A stretch of DNA of 64,000 nt from Cribrihabitans marinus. GTDB lineage: Bacteria; Pseudomonadota; Alphaproteobacteria; Rhodobacterales; Rhodobacteraceae. Under the pieces are notes generated by a model. The model did no database searches, was not told the origin of the DNA, and saw nothing but the letters and a program-made list of their open reading frames with translations. Positions 52,943 to 61,789 of the stretch are shown in pieces (the first letter of the stretch is position 1; each line of letters begins with the position of its first letter). Both the position numbers and the translations under genes were made by a program. The DNA lies in contig NZ_FNYD01000001.1 of assembly GCF_900109035.1 (NCBI RefSeq), positions 62,001-126,000 of the forward strand, written 5' to 3'.

Positions 52943-53401
52943 ATGAACAAGACGCTTTTGGCCATTGTCGCATTTCTCTTGATCGGCGGCTTTGCCGTTT
53001 ATTGGAACGCGTCCCAATCCGCTCAAGACTCCGGCGGTCACTCGATGGTGCCGCCGGATACAAGCGCTGTTGAGCAGGGTGCGCCCATCGTAGAGGTCTC
53101 GCTGCCGGCGGAGCTGTCGCCCGAAGCGCAAATCGGCAAGCGCGCCTTCGAGGCGAAATGCGCAGATTGCCACGGCGCAAACGCCGCGGGCCAGAATGGT
53201 GTTGCACCACCGCTCGTACACAAGATCTATGAGCCTTCGCATCATTCCGACATGGCCTTCGTGCTCGCCGCGAAGAACGGGGTCAGGGCCCATCATTGGG
53301 AATTCGGGAACATGCCGCCGGTAGAGGGCCTTACCGATGCCGATGTGAAAATGATCGCGCGCTATGTGCGCGAATTGCAGCGGGAAAACGGGATCAACTG
53401 A
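52943..53401 (+). CDS. Membrane-anchored mono-haem cytochrome c
   Basis: 152 residues. An N-terminal hydrophobic anchor or signal (4-21), haem site C-A-D-C-H, and a likely distal Met in EFGNMPPVEGL. From the haem site on it is a close paralogue of the cytochrome at 21266 (PPLVHKIYEPSHHSD, RAHHW, MPPVEG, YVRELQRENGIN). It is 33 bp after the L,D-transpeptidase gene and overlaps the next gene by one base. It could accept electrons from periplasmic Cu(I) oxidation. Confidence 0.88.
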   Translation: MNKTLLAIVAFLLIGGFAVYWNASQSAQDSGGHSMVPPDTSAVEQGAPIVEVSLPAELSPEAQIGKRAFEAKCADCHGANAAGQNGVAPPLVHKIYEPSHHSDMAFVLAAKNGVRAHHWEFGNMPPVEGLTDADVKMIARYVRELQRENGIN

Positions 53402-53766
53402 TGCGCGCGGCACTGACAGAACGTCCTTGGCGGGATTTCGTCGGCGCGGTGTTGCTCGTGCTTTACGTCACGTTTTCCGCCATGGCGACCGCCGGGACCG
53501 AGGCAGTACCCGGTGATCATCAGGACCACGCAACGGCGGAATACCTCGATGGTTCCGCTCCTGCCGCGACGTCCGGACACGATCTGCCGGAGAGCCATTG
53601 CCACTCGGGGCTTGACTGTTTCCTGATCGCCATACTGGCGCCCGAACCGATGTTCCGGATGTCCCAGCTTGTCCAGCGGACCCGAAAAATCTGGCCTGAG
53701 GAAAGGCCTGGCTCCATCACGTTTTCGCCTCGAACGCCGCCTCCGCGACCGTCCGCAGAGGCCTGA
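53401..53766 (+). CDS. Small His-rich membrane-anchored protein
   Basis: 121 residues, start overlapping the cytochrome stop (TGATG). One N-terminal helix (about 13-31) is followed by a His-rich loop (DHQDHATAEY, SGHDLPESHCHSGLDC), then a second hydrophobic stretch and a Pro-rich tail. It resembles small copper-operon proteins of unknown function; a periplasmic metal-binding role is inferred from the His and Cys content. Confidence 0.65.
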   Translation: MRAALTERPWRDFVGAVLLVLYVTFSAMATAGTEAVPGDHQDHATAEYLDGSAPAATSGHDLPESHCHSGLDCFLIAILAPEPMFRMSQLVQRTRKIWPEERPGSITFSPRTPPPRPSAEA

Positions 53767-53804
53767 AAGCAGGCAAATGGAACGTGAAACTATGGAGTAG
53801 AAAG

Positions 53805-54341
53805 ATGCAGTATAAAACCACCCTTAGCACCGCACTGGCCGCTTGCGCGCTTGCGGTATCCTCGTCGTTCGCCCTGGCGAGCCCCGGTCACGGCGAAAAA
53901 CCCGATATCGGCCAGGCCGGAGACGTTTCGAAAATCGACCAGGTGATCGAAGTCGGCATGACCGAGATGGCGTTCGATCCGGAAGAGATCGAGATCGAGA
54001 AAGGTACGACCGTCAAATTCATCGTGACGAATGACGGGCGCGCCGTGCATGAGTTCAATCTCGGCACCGAATCCATGTGGGACGACCACAGGGGCGAGAT
54101 GCGCGAGATGATGAAGAAGGGCCTGATGACCATGCGCAAATTGCGCCATGACAAGATGATGGAGGCCGGGATGATGCATGACGATGCCAACAGCGTCCTG
54201 CTGGAGCCGGGTGAAACCGCCGAGATCATCTGGACCTTCAGCGGTGAAGAAGAGGTCGGCTTCGCCTGCAACGTCCCGGGACATCGCGAGGCGGGCATGG
54301 TCGGCTCTTTCAAATTCGGTGGCGAAGAAGTCAGCGGCTGA
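53805..54341 (+). CDS. Periplasmic cupredoxin with Met/His-rich insertion
   Basis: 178 residues from ATG 53805 (GGAG upstream). Signal peptide 1-26. The cupredoxin type-1 copper ligands are H82 (AVHEFN) and C155, H160, M165 (CNVPGHREAGM). An insertion at 91-125 (MWDDHRGEMREMMKKGLMTMRKLRHDKMMEAGMMH) holds about ten Met and several His, suggesting a second Cu(I) site as in CopI-like proteins. The gene at 54522 is a tandem duplicate. Confidence 0.9.
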   Translation: MQYKTTLSTALAACALAVSSSFALASPGHGEKPDIGQAGDVSKIDQVIEVGMTEMAFDPEEIEIEKGTTVKFIVTNDGRAVHEFNLGTESMWDDHRGEMREMMKKGLMTMRKLRHDKMMEAGMMHDDANSVLLEPGETAEIIWTFSGEEEVGFACNVPGHREAGMVGSFKFGGEEVSG

Positions 54342-54348
54342 CCGCAGC

Positions 54349-54376
54349 GGCGGAACGGTCTACTGGCCGTTCCGCC
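54349..54376 (+). terminator. Hairpin between the two cupredoxin genes
   Basis: GGCGGAACGG / CCGTTCCGCC, a 10-bp perfect stem with an 8-base loop, 8 bp after the first cupredoxin stop. It could be a terminator or an mRNA-processing barrier setting unequal expression of the pair. Confidence 0.55.
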
Positions 54377-54521
54377 CAGTTGCGCAGGACCAGAGGGCAA
54401 GGTGGCACGAACACACGGTCGTGACGTGCAGGTCGGCCACGAGACTGCCAAAAACGTTTCGAGTTGCCACGTGTTCAAGTATCGTTGGGTCCACGGAAAT
54501 CTTCTCGGAGGTACGAAGCAC

Positions 54522-55058
54522 ATGACTTGCGCGAAAATTGGAAACTGGCCCACCCTGGCGGTTGTGGGGTTTCTTGCGGGAGCGGGCGCGGCAAACGCGT
54601 CCCCAGGCCACGGTGAGGATGCGAATATCGGCCAGACAGGTGATATTTCGCACATCGACAGGGAGATCGAAGTCGAATTGGGGGAGATGTATTTCGACCC
54701 CGACGACTTCGAAATCGAGAAGGGCGAAACGGTGAAATTCGTGCTCACGAACGTGGGGCGCGTGGTCCATGAATTCGCAATCGCCACTGATGACATGCAC
54801 GATGCACATGCCAACGAAATGCGGGCGATGATGAAGGGCGGGATGATGACGACGCGCCGCCTAGACCATGACAAGATGCGCAGCCAGGGCATGATGCATA
54901 CCGACGCGAATGCCCGGCTTCTGGAACCCGGTGAAGCAACCGAGTTGGTCTGGACCTTCAGCGGCGATGCCGAGGATATCCTGATCGCGTGCAACGTGCC
55001 CGGCCACCGCGCCGGGGGCATGGAAGCCAGCATTGTCTTCACTGGCGACCATTCCTGA
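54522..55058 (+). CDS. Second periplasmic cupredoxin, tandem paralogue
   Basis: 178 residues from ATG 54522 with GGAGG. Signal peptide to about residue 26. Copper ligands H83 (VVHEFA), C157, H162 and M167 (CNVPGHRAGGM). The Met/His insertion at 92-126 (MHDAHANEMRAMMKGGMMTTRRLDHDKMRSQGMMH) is like that of the first copy. The duplicates differ in charge and linker sequence, so roles may have diverged. It is followed by the multicopper oxidase. Confidence 0.9.
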   Translation: MTCAKIGNWPTLAVVGFLAGAGAANASPGHGEDANIGQTGDISHIDREIEVELGEMYFDPDDFEIEKGETVKFVLTNVGRVVHEFAIATDDMHDAHANEMRAMMKGGMMTTRRLDHDKMRSQGMMHTDANARLLEPGEATELVWTFSGDAEDILIACNVPGHRAGGMEASIVFTGDHS

Positions 55059-55073
55059 CGCCGCACTCGATGC

Positions 55074-55098
55074 CCCGCGGCGCGCAATCCGCCGCGGG
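55074..55098 (+). terminator. Hairpin after the second cupredoxin gene
   Basis: CCCGCGGCG / CGCCGCGGG, a 9-bp perfect stem with a 7-base loop, 15 bp after the stop and 52 bp before the oxidase ATG. Confidence 0.5.
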
Positions 55099-55150
55099 CC
55101 GCGGACACATTCTCGCCGAGCTGGCCGGTAACAGGGAAGGAAAGGACACG

Positions 55151-56542
55151 ATGACGACTCGGCGGGATTTCCTTTCGCACAGCGCGGCGGCGGCCGTAGC
55201 CTTTGGGTTGCCGAGAACCGCGCGCGCCGTGGCGCCGCAGTTTCACGAATTGAAAGCCCGACCGGCTGCAGTCCAGCTGGCGCCACCGTCCTATCCGAAG
55301 ACGGAAATCTGGGGCTATGACGGCGTGATGCCCGGCCCGGAGCTGCGGATCTCGCAGGGCGAACGGGTTCAGCGAAGATTCCTGAACGAGTTGCCACAGG
55401 CAAGCTCTGTCCACTGGCACGGAATCCGGATCGACAACGCGATGGATGGCGTCGCAGGGCTGACCCAGGCCGGCGTCGAACCGGGCGAGAGCTTCGATTA
55501 CGACTTTGTCGCACCCGATGCCGGGACCTATTGGTATCACGCGCACAACAGGTCGGTCGAACAGGTCGCCCGCGGACTTTACGGCGCGCTGATCGTCGAG
55601 GAGGCCGAGGCTCCGGACGTGGATCGCGAAGAGGTTCTGATCCTGGACGATTGGCTTCTCGATCCCGAGACCGCGCAGATCGATCCCGATTTCACGTCGC
55701 GGCATGATCGCAGTCACGCGGGCCGGCGCGGCAACTTCATCGCGACGAACGGAAAATACGATTTGGCGCTTGATGTGCGGCAGAACGAACGCCTGCGCCT
55801 GCGGTTGATCAATGCCGCCAATGCGCGGATCTTCGTCCTGTCGCTCGCGGGCATGGAAGGCTGGACCATTGCCCTTGACGGGATGCCGTTGGGCGCGGCG
55901 AAGCCGTTGGACGACGTTCTCATTCTCGGTCCCGGCCAGCGCGCTGACCTGATCGTCGACGTGACCGCCGAGCCGGGAGAGACAGCGCATCTGTTGCGGA
56001 GCGATGACCAGGAAGACATGTCGCAAGTGGCCTTTCCCGTGAGCGGTCAGGCATTGGCCTCGCGCCGCGTCCCCCCTGCCGCCCTGCCCCGAAATCCGAA
56101 AATGGAGGTGTCGGGTCTCGAAAGCGCCGTTTCCGTGCGACTGAACATGCAGGGTGGCGCGATGGGAACGCTGGATGCAGCGACCTTGAACGGCGTACGC
56201 AAGACGTTCCGACAACTTGTCGAGGCCAACGAATTCTGGGCCTTCAATGGCGCGATCGGAATGACCGAAACACCGCTTGCCGATGTGGCGGCTGGACAGA
56301 CGGTGAAGCTCGAGATCTATAACGACACGTCCTTTCCCCATGCGATGCACTTGCATGGACTGCATTTCCGCGAGATTGGACAAGACGGTACCTTTGGCCC
56401 GCTCCGTGACACGTTGCTGATGTTCGGCGGCGAGACTCGGACAATCGGCTTCGTGGCCGACAATCCGGGCGACTGGCTGTTTCACTGCCACATGTTGAGT
56501 CATGCCGCCTCCGGCATGATGACCTGGGTGAGAGTGACGTGA
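55151..56542 (+). CDS. Multicopper oxidase (CueO/CopA-like)
   Basis: 463 residues from ATG 55151 (GGAAGGAAAGG upstream). A Tat signal (TTRRDFLSHSAAAA) leads three cupredoxin domains. Copper ligands: HWHG at 88-91, HAHN at 130-133, HAMHLHGLHF, and HCHMLSHAASGM near the C-terminus, where Met follows the type-1 Cys-His set. It is shorter than E. coli CueO (516) and lacks its long Met-rich insert. It would oxidise toxic Cu(I) to Cu(II) in the periplasm. The stop overlaps the next cytochrome gene. Confidence 0.93.
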   Translation: MTTRRDFLSHSAAAAVAFGLPRTARAVAPQFHELKARPAAVQLAPPSYPKTEIWGYDGVMPGPELRISQGERVQRRFLNELPQASSVHWHGIRIDNAMDGVAGLTQAGVEPGESFDYDFVAPDAGTYWYHAHNRSVEQVARGLYGALIVEEAEAPDVDREEVLILDDWLLDPETAQIDPDFTSRHDRSHAGRRGNFIATNGKYDLALDVRQNERLRLRLINAANARIFVLSLAGMEGWTIALDGMPLGAAKPLDDVLILGPGQRADLIVDVTAEPGETAHLLRSDDQEDMSQVAFPVSGQALASRRVPPAALPRNPKMEVSGLESAVSVRLNMQGGAMGTLDAATLNGVRKTFRQLVEANEFWAFNGAIGMTETPLADVAAGQTVKLEIYNDTSFPHAMHLHGLHFREIGQDGTFGPLRDTLLMFGGETRTIGFVADNPGDWLFHCHMLSHAASGMMTWVRVT

Positions 56543-57018
56543 TGCGAAAGTACCTGATAATATCGGTGATCGTTCTGGCTGCCGCAGGAGCCGGTGGCTG
56601 GCTCCTGAGCACGGCCGGCGCACAGACCGAAACCGTGCCGGAAAACGTCGATATTGCTCAGGGCGAGAAGCTTTACGGTGAATTCTGCGCCTCCTGCCAC
56701 GGGGCCGACCTGGAAGGTCAGCCGGACTGGCGATCACCCGGACCAGACGGCATTCTGCCTGCCCCCCCGCATGACGTGACCGGGCATACCTGGCATCACC
56801 CCGATCGCGTGCTGTTCAACTACACCAAGCTGGGCGGCGAGGCGACGCTCGCTCTTCAGGGGGTAGAGTTCGAAAGCGGAATGCCCGGGTTCGGCGACCA
56901 GCTTTCGGACGCTGAAATCTGGAATATCATCGCCTACATCAAATCAACCTGGCCCGAGCGTCAGCGCGCTGTTCAGGCCGAACGTAGTGCTGCACAGCGA
57001 CAGCAGGAAGGAAACTGA
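56542..57018 (+). CDS. Membrane-anchored mono-haem cytochrome c
   Basis: 158 residues, ATG overlapping the oxidase TGA. N-terminal anchor or signal (4-28), haem site C-A-S-C-H, distal Met probably in FESGMPGFGDQLSD. Its coupling to the oxidase suggests it passes electrons to or from that enzyme. The C-terminal tail is Arg/Gln/Glu-rich. It is not closely similar to the cytochromes at 21266 and 52943. Confidence 0.87.
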   Translation: MRKYLIISVIVLAAAGAGGWLLSTAGAQTETVPENVDIAQGEKLYGEFCASCHGADLEGQPDWRSPGPDGILPAPPHDVTGHTWHHPDRVLFNYTKLGGEATLALQGVEFESGMPGFGDQLSDAEIWNIIAYIKSTWPERQRAVQAERSAAQRQQEGN

Positions 57019-57019
57019 A

Positions 57020-57751
57020 ATGCGTCGTTTTCCGACAACGGTAATGGCAATTGGACTGGCGATCGCGCCCTTCGCGTCAATTGCGCAAGATCTGACGGAC
57101 GAGCGGATCAAGGAGCTTGCCCTGCAGGCCATTCGGGAGAATCCGCAGATCATCATGGAAGCGGTGCAGATCCTGGAGGCCGAGCAGGCCGCCGCTCAGG
57201 CCCAAGCGCAATCCGAGGTTCTGAGTGACCAGCGCCAATTGCTCGAACAGGATCCGAATGCGCCGGTTCTTGGAAACCCGGACGGGGATGTGACCGTGGT
57301 CGAGTTCTTCGACTACAACTGCCCCTATTGCAAACGTGCCATGCCAGAGGTTCAGGGGCTGCTGGACGCCGATGACAACGTCAGGCTGGTCTATCGGGAA
57401 TGGCCCATCCTCGGCGACGGATCGGTCTTCGCCGCCAAGGCTGCCTTGGCCTCGCGGGAGCAAGGCAAGTACGAGGAGTTCCACTGGGCTCTGATGGGTA
57501 TGCAAGGGCGCGCTGAGGAAGCTTCCGTCATGAAAACTGCGGAGGAAATCGGCCTGGATGTCGAACGGCTGCGCGAAGACATGGAGGCCCCCGAGATCCA
57601 GGAGCATATCGCGACCTCCATGCGCCTGACACAGGCGCTTGGATTCAGCGGCACGCCGTCCTTCGTGATCGGGGACAACCTTGTGCCCGGCCTGGTCGAA
57701 GTGGACCAGCTCATTGCATTGGTCGAGGAGGCGCGCGAGGCGGCCGAATAG
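57020..57751 (+). CDS. DsbA-family disulfide oxidoreductase (ScsC/DsbG-like)
   Basis: 243 residues from ATG 57020. Signal peptide (1-22), then a Gln/Ala-rich helical N-terminal stretch (about 25-78) like the oligomerisation region of ScsC proteins. The thioredoxin-like domain follows with C101-P-Y-C104 and the cis-Pro loop FSGTPSFVIGD. It would isomerise or oxidise copper-damaged disulfides with the ScsB-like protein at 49158 as reductant. Starts 2 bp after the cytochrome. Confidence 0.88.
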   Translation: MRRFPTTVMAIGLAIAPFASIAQDLTDERIKELALQAIRENPQIIMEAVQILEAEQAAAQAQAQSEVLSDQRQLLEQDPNAPVLGNPDGDVTVVEFFDYNCPYCKRAMPEVQGLLDADDNVRLVYREWPILGDGSVFAAKAALASREQGKYEEFHWALMGMQGRAEEASVMKTAEEIGLDVERLREDMEAPEIQEHIATSMRLTQALGFSGTPSFVIGDNLVPGLVEVDQLIALVEEAREAAE

Positions 57752-57767
57752 CATGACTGCGCGGAAA

Positions 57768-57790
57768 CGGCGCCGCCTATTCCGGCGCCG
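57768..57790. terminator. Hairpin between convergent dsbA-like and copZ genes
   Basis: CGGCGCCG repeated as a perfect dyad around a 7-base loop, just after both genes; probably a bidirectional terminator. Confidence 0.5.
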
Positions 57791-57798
57791 GTCGCGCC

Positions 57799-58005
57799 TC
57801 AGGTCGCAGCCGGCGCTGCCACATCGTATCCCGCATCGCGGATCGCTTCGGAGACTGCCCGGTCGCTGAGAAAACTCTCGACCGCAACAGTTCGCGCTCC
57901 AACGTCGCACGAAACGGTCGCGGTGGGATCGATTGCCTTGATCGCCTTCTCGATGGCCGCGGTGCAATGCCCGCAACTCATTTCCGGAACACTGAAGTTG
58001 CTCAT
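57799..58005 (-). CDS. copZ: Copper chaperone CopZ (HMA domain)
   Basis: 68 residues from ATG 58005 (AGGAG upstream). A single HMA domain with the Cu(I) motif M-S-C-G-H-C at 9-14. Residue 33 is another Cys. The chaperone delivers Cu(I) to the ATPase divergently encoded at 58147. The CueR-type promoter is 25-55 nt upstream. Confidence 0.92.
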   Translation of the reverse strand: MSNFSVPEMSCGHCTAAIEKAIKAIDPTATVSCDVGARTVAVESFLSDRAVSEAIRDAGYDVAAPAAT

Positions 58006-58029
58006 ATCCGTCTCCTTCATTCGCATCGT

Positions 58030-58060
58030 CAGGTGATTGCTTCCAGTGTGGGAAGGTCAA
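58030..58060 (-). promoter_or_regulatory. CueR-type promoter of copZ
   Basis: Minus strand: TTGACC, 19-bp spacer, CACCTG. The spacer begins TTCCCACACTGGAAG. The -10 is weak. Confidence 0.75.
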
Positions 58061-58088
58061 GGGCGAAAAAAAAAGCGCCCCAGAAAGG

Positions 58089-58119
58089 TTGACCTTCCAG
58101 CAAGGGGAAGCCCTAGATA
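58089..58119 (+). promoter_or_regulatory. CueR-type promoter of copA
   Basis: Plus strand: TTGACC, 19-bp spacer, TAGATA. The spacer contains TTCCAGCAAGGGGAAG. It is divergent from the copZ promoter, the two -35 elements being 28 bp apart. Confidence 0.88.
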
Positions 58120-58146
58120 TCATCCCCAGAGACGAAGGAGACCTTC

Positions 58147-60666
58147 ATGCAAACCACACAAGACCTGCGGGTCTCTGTCCAGAACATGTCCTGCGCGTCC
58201 TGCGTCGGACGGGTCGAACGCACGCTCTTGGCCGTGCCCGGAATCGAGGAGGTGAGCGTGAACCTCGCGACCGAGACGGTGCAGGCCAGGATCGATTCCG
58301 CTCAGCGCCTGCCCGACGCGATCGACGCGCTTGAGCGGGCCGGCTATCCAGCCCGTACGCAGACCGTGCGCCTGAACGTTTCTTCCATGTCCTGCGCCTC
58401 CTGCGTCGGCCGTGTCGACAAGGCGCTGGCGGCGGTGCCCGGAGTTCTGGAGGTCGACGTCAATCTCGCCTCCGAGACCGCAACCGTGAACTATGTCGAG
58501 GGCGCGGTAGAGCTCTCTGATCTGCTGACAGCCGCCGGAGAGGCCGGCTATCCGGCAGAGGTGGCTGACGAGACATCCGCAGAGGATCGAGACGCACGCA
58601 AGGAAGGAGAGGCGCGCGATCTGGCCAGAAAGACAGCGTTCGCGGCGATCCTGGCTCTGCCTGTCTTCCTGCTCGAGATGGGAGCGCATCTGGTGCCGGG
58701 GATGCACGAAATGATCGGTCGCACGATCGGGCACCAGGCAAGCTGGATGATCCAGTTCGTGCTCACGACCATCGTGCTGTTCTGGCCCGGGCGCCACTTC
58801 TACACCAAGGGGTTCCCCGCGCTCTGGAAGGGTGCGCCGGATATGAACAGCCTCGTGGCCGTCGGCACCGGGGCGGCGTACCTCTATTCCGTGACCGCGC
58901 TCGTCGCACCCGCGTTGCTGCCCGAAGCCGCCCGCGCCGTCTATTTCGAGGCCGCGGCGGTGATCGTCGTGCTGATCCTTCTGGGCCGCTGGATGGAAGC
59001 GCGCGCCAAGGGCCGCACCGGTGCCGCGATTCAGAAACTGCTCGGTCTTCAGGCCCGCACCGCAAGGGTTCTGGTCGATGGCGAGCCTCAGGACGTTGCC
59101 ATCGAGCAGATCCGCGCGGGCGATATCCTGGTTGTCCGGCCGGGCGAGCGTATCGCCGTGGACGGCGAGGTGACGGAGGGCACCGCGCATGTGGACGAGA
59201 GCATGATCACCGGGGAACCGGTTCCGGTCGCCAAGGCGCAGGGCGACCCCGTGACCGGCGGCACCGTCAACGGAACCGGCAGCTTCCAGTTCCGGGCTAC
59301 ACGTGTCGGTGCCGACACAACGCTGGCCCAGATCATCCGCATGGTGGAACAGGCGCAGGGCGCCAAGCTGCCTATCCAGGGCCTGGTGGACCGTATCACG
59401 CTGTGGTTCGTGCCGGCGGTCATGGGACTGGCCGCCGTGACCGTTCTGGTCTGGCTGCTTTTCGGCCCCTCCCCCGCTTTGTCCTACGCGCTGGTGGCGG
59501 GCGTGTCGGTCCTGATCATCGCCTGCCCCTGTGCCATGGGCCTTGCCACGCCAACCTCGATCATGGTGGGCACCGGGCGCGCGGCCGAGATGGGCGTGCT
59601 CTTTCGAAAGGGCGATGCGCTGCAACAACTGACCTCGGTGGATGTCGTCGCGCTGGACAAGACCGGCACCGTGACCCAAGGCCGCCCCGAACTGACCGAC
59701 CTCGTTCTGGCCGACGGGTTCGAACGGGCCGAGGTGCTGGCGCTGGTCGCCGCGGTCGAAGCGCAGTCCGAACATCCCATTGCAGAAGCAATCGTTCGGG
59801 CGGGTGAGGCCGAGGGCGCTGCACGCCTCGATGTCGCAGGCTTCGCGTCATATACCGGCTACGGCGTGCAAGCCACGGTCTCCGGACGCGAGGTGCTGGT
59901 CGGCGCCGACCGCCTGATGGTCCGCGAAGGGCTGAGCATCAAGGAACTGGCAGACTCCGAGCGGCACCTTGCGCAGCAGGGTCGCACCGCGCTGTTTGCG
60001 GCTGTCGACGGGAAGGTCGCGGCGGTCATCGGCGTGGCCGATCCGGTGAAGCCCGCCAGCGCCGCCGCCATCGCCGCGCTGCACGGCCTCGGCCTGAAGG
60101 TCGCGATGATCACCGGGGACAAGCGCGAAACGGCCGAAGCAATTGCGCAGGAAACCAGCATCGATCACGTGATCGCGGGTGTCCTGCCCGATGGAAAGGT
60201 GGCCGCGCTGGACGCCCTGCGCGGCAACGGCGAACAGGTCGCCTTCGTCGGCGACGGCATCAACGACGCGCCCGCTCTGGCCCATGCGGATGTCGGGATA
60301 GCCATCGGCACGGGGACCGATGTGGCCATCGAATCCGCCGATGTGGTGCTGATGTCCGGAGATCTGCGCGGCGTGGTCAACGCCTTCGAAGTATCCCGCC
60401 GGACCATGCGCAATATCCGCCAGAACCTGTTCTGGGCCTTTGGCTACAACGTCGCGCTGATCCCCGTGGCGGCAGGCGTGCTCTTTCCGGCATTCGGGCT
60501 GTTGCTGTCGCCGGTGCTGGCTGCGGGCGCCATGGCGCTCAGTTCCGTCTTTGTGCTGACGAACGCCCTGCGGTTGCGCCGGGTCCGCCCCGTCATGGAT
60601 GAAACCAATGCGTCAGATCGTGATGCGTCGGCTTCGCTGTCCCCGACGCCTGTCGCCGCTGAATAA
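58147..60666 (+). CDS. copA: Cu(I)-exporting P1B ATPase CopA with two HMA domains
   Basis: 839 residues. Two N-terminal HMA domains with CxxC at C16/C19 and C83/C86, about eight membrane helices, TGEPVPV, the transport motif C460-P-C462, phosphorylated D504 in DKTGT, HP, and [10 protein letters not shown]. Complete and typical of CopA. It exports Cu(I) from cytoplasm to periplasm, where the oxidase and cupredoxins act. It is followed 11 bp later by the cueR gene. Confidence 0.96.
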   Translation: MQTTQDLRVSVQNMSCASCVGRVERTLLAVPGIEEVSVNLATETVQARIDSAQRLPDAIDALERAGYPARTQTVRLNVSSMSCASCVGRVDKALAAVPGVLEVDVNLASETATVNYVEGAVELSDLLTAAGEAGYPAEVADETSAEDRDARKEGEARDLARKTAFAAILALPVFLLEMGAHLVPGMHEMIGRTIGHQASWMIQFVLTTIVLFWPGRHFYTKGFPALWKGAPDMNSLVAVGTGAAYLYSVTALVAPALLPEAARAVYFEAAAVIVVLILLGRWMEARAKGRTGAAIQKLLGLQARTARVLVDGEPQDVAIEQIRAGDILVVRPGERIAVDGEVTEGTAHVDESMITGEPVPVAKAQGDPVTGGTVNGTGSFQFRATRVGADTTLAQIIRMVEQAQGAKLPIQGLVDRITLWFVPAVMGLAAVTVLVWLLFGPSPALSYALVAGVSVLIIACPCAMGLATPTSIMVGTGRAAEMGVLFRKGDALQQLTSVDVVALDKTGTVTQGRPELTDLVLADGFERAEVLALVAAVEAQSEHPIAEAIVRAGEAEGAARLDVAGFASYTGYGVQATVSGREVLVGADRLMVREGLSIKELADSERHLAQQGRTALFAAVDGKVAAVIGVADPVKPASAAAIAALHGLGLKVAMITGDKRETAEAIAQETSIDHVIAGVLPDGKVAALDALRGNGEQVAFVGDGINDAPALAHADVGIAIGTGTDVAIESADVVLMSGDLRGVVNAFEVSRRTMRNIRQNLFWAFGYNVALIPVAAGVLFPAFGLLLSPVLAAGAMALSSVFVLTNALRLRRVRPVMDETNASDRDASASLSPTPVAAE

Positions 60667-60677
60667 GGAGGACCAAA

Positions 60678-61097
60678 ATGAACATTGGAGATGTCGCCGC
60701 CCTTTCGGGTCTGCCGGCCAAAACGATCCGCTACTACGAGGATATCGGACTCGTGAAACCCCTGCGAAGTGCGAACGGCTATCGCACATTCCGTGAAAGC
60801 GACGCGCACAAGCTCGCGTTTCTCGGCCGGTCCCGTGCGCTCGGCTTCAGCATTGAGGACTGCCGCAATCTCCTTGCTCTCTATGAGGACGAAAAACGCG
60901 CCAGCGCCGAGGTCAAGGAGATCGCCGAGCAACATCTCAAACGGATCGACGAGAAGATCGCGGAACTTAAGGAAATGCGCGCGACCCTGGCTCACCTGGT
61001 GGACGCCTGTGCCGGGGACCACCGCCCGGATTGTCCGATCCTCGCCGATTTGGCAACGAAACAAAAAGACGAAGAGCATCTCAAGAAAACGGCCTAG
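60678..61097 (+). CDS. cueR: Copper-responsive MerR-family activator CueR
   Basis: 139 residues. MerR winged helix (1-70, NIGDVAALSGLPAKTIRYYEDIGL), coiled-coil dimerisation helix, and the CueR metal loop C111-AGDHRPD-C119, the C-x7-C that selects monovalent Cu/Ag/Au. It is cotranscribed with copA from the site at 58089, so it is likely autoactivated. It is the probable activator of the other six CueR-type promoters listed here. Confidence 0.94.
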   Translation: MNIGDVAALSGLPAKTIRYYEDIGLVKPLRSANGYRTFRESDAHKLAFLGRSRALGFSIEDCRNLLALYEDEKRASAEVKEIAEQHLKRIDEKIAELKEMRATLAHLVDACAGDHRPDCPILADLATKQKDEEHLKKTA

Positions 61098-61105
61098 CCG
61101 GATAT

Positions 61106-61528
61106 TTGGGTTTGGCCTGGGCGATCCTCTTCGCGGTTGTGCTCTTCGGTTTGAGCGGACTTGTGCATGTCCGTGCGATGACTTTCGCAATGACGGCAAC
61201 CAAGCGCGCTCCGTTCACGGCGCCGGGCCGCCTCTTGATTGCACTCTATACGCTCGGGACCGCCCACGTGGTTGAAGCCGGGCTCTACGCAGTGGGTTTC
61301 GGCCTGGGCGAGATCTTGGGTATCGGCGGTTTTGCTCAGGCGAACGTCGATACGTTCATGGACGTTTTCTATTTCTCTGTCGTGAATTACTCGTCCTTGG
61401 GATTGGGCGATATCTATCCGACCGGGCACCTACGATTCCTTGCGGGCGTCGAGGCCCTGAATGGCTTTCTCCTGATCAGCTGCTCTGCTTCCACGATCTT
61501 TCTCGTTGTCACAAGGGGGAAGGAGTAA
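61106..61528 (+). CDS. Ion-channel-2-like membrane protein, start uncertain
   Basis: Three to four membrane helices with [17 protein letters not shown], resembling the pore-loop of two-helix K+ channels (the SLGLGD stretch corresponds to the T-x-G-Y/F-G-D filter), then a last helix [16 protein letters not shown] start is unclear: TTG 61106 gives about 140 residues; ATG 61031 overlaps cueR by 67 nt. Its place right after cueR suggests membership of the copper operon. An ion flux role is inferred. Confidence 0.6.
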   Translation: MGLAWAILFAVVLFGLSGLVHVRAMTFAMTATKRAPFTAPGRLLIALYTLGTAHVVEAGLYAVGFGLGEILGIGGFAQANVDTFMDVFYFSVVNYSSLGLGDIYPTGHLRFLAGVEALNGFLLISCSASTIFLVVTRGKE

Positions 61529-61789
61529 GAGCGCCACGCGATCTGATACACAAGAAACGAGGTGGCACGGTGCTGTCAGACAGGTTCCAACCGGTCTCAG
61601 GTCCTCGGGAACAATGGGGCAGGTCAAGGCGTGTCGTACTCGTCTTTCAATGCCTTCAGCCGCTTGGCGTCCGAACCGACAATCAGCCGCCGAACCTAGG
61701 GCAAGCGCTGCAATGTTGGGGGATGTCGCGGGGACCGGCTTTTCATTCCATCAAGATTTCGATGAACACCAATCGTCTACAAGGGTCGG

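Noticed and set aside
53888-56737. A 949-codon open frame on the minus strand over the cupredoxin and oxidase genes
   Set aside because: It is antisense to genes with clear families, signal peptides and ribosome sites. Long opposite-strand frames are common in high-GC DNA, and its translation has no recognisable domain.
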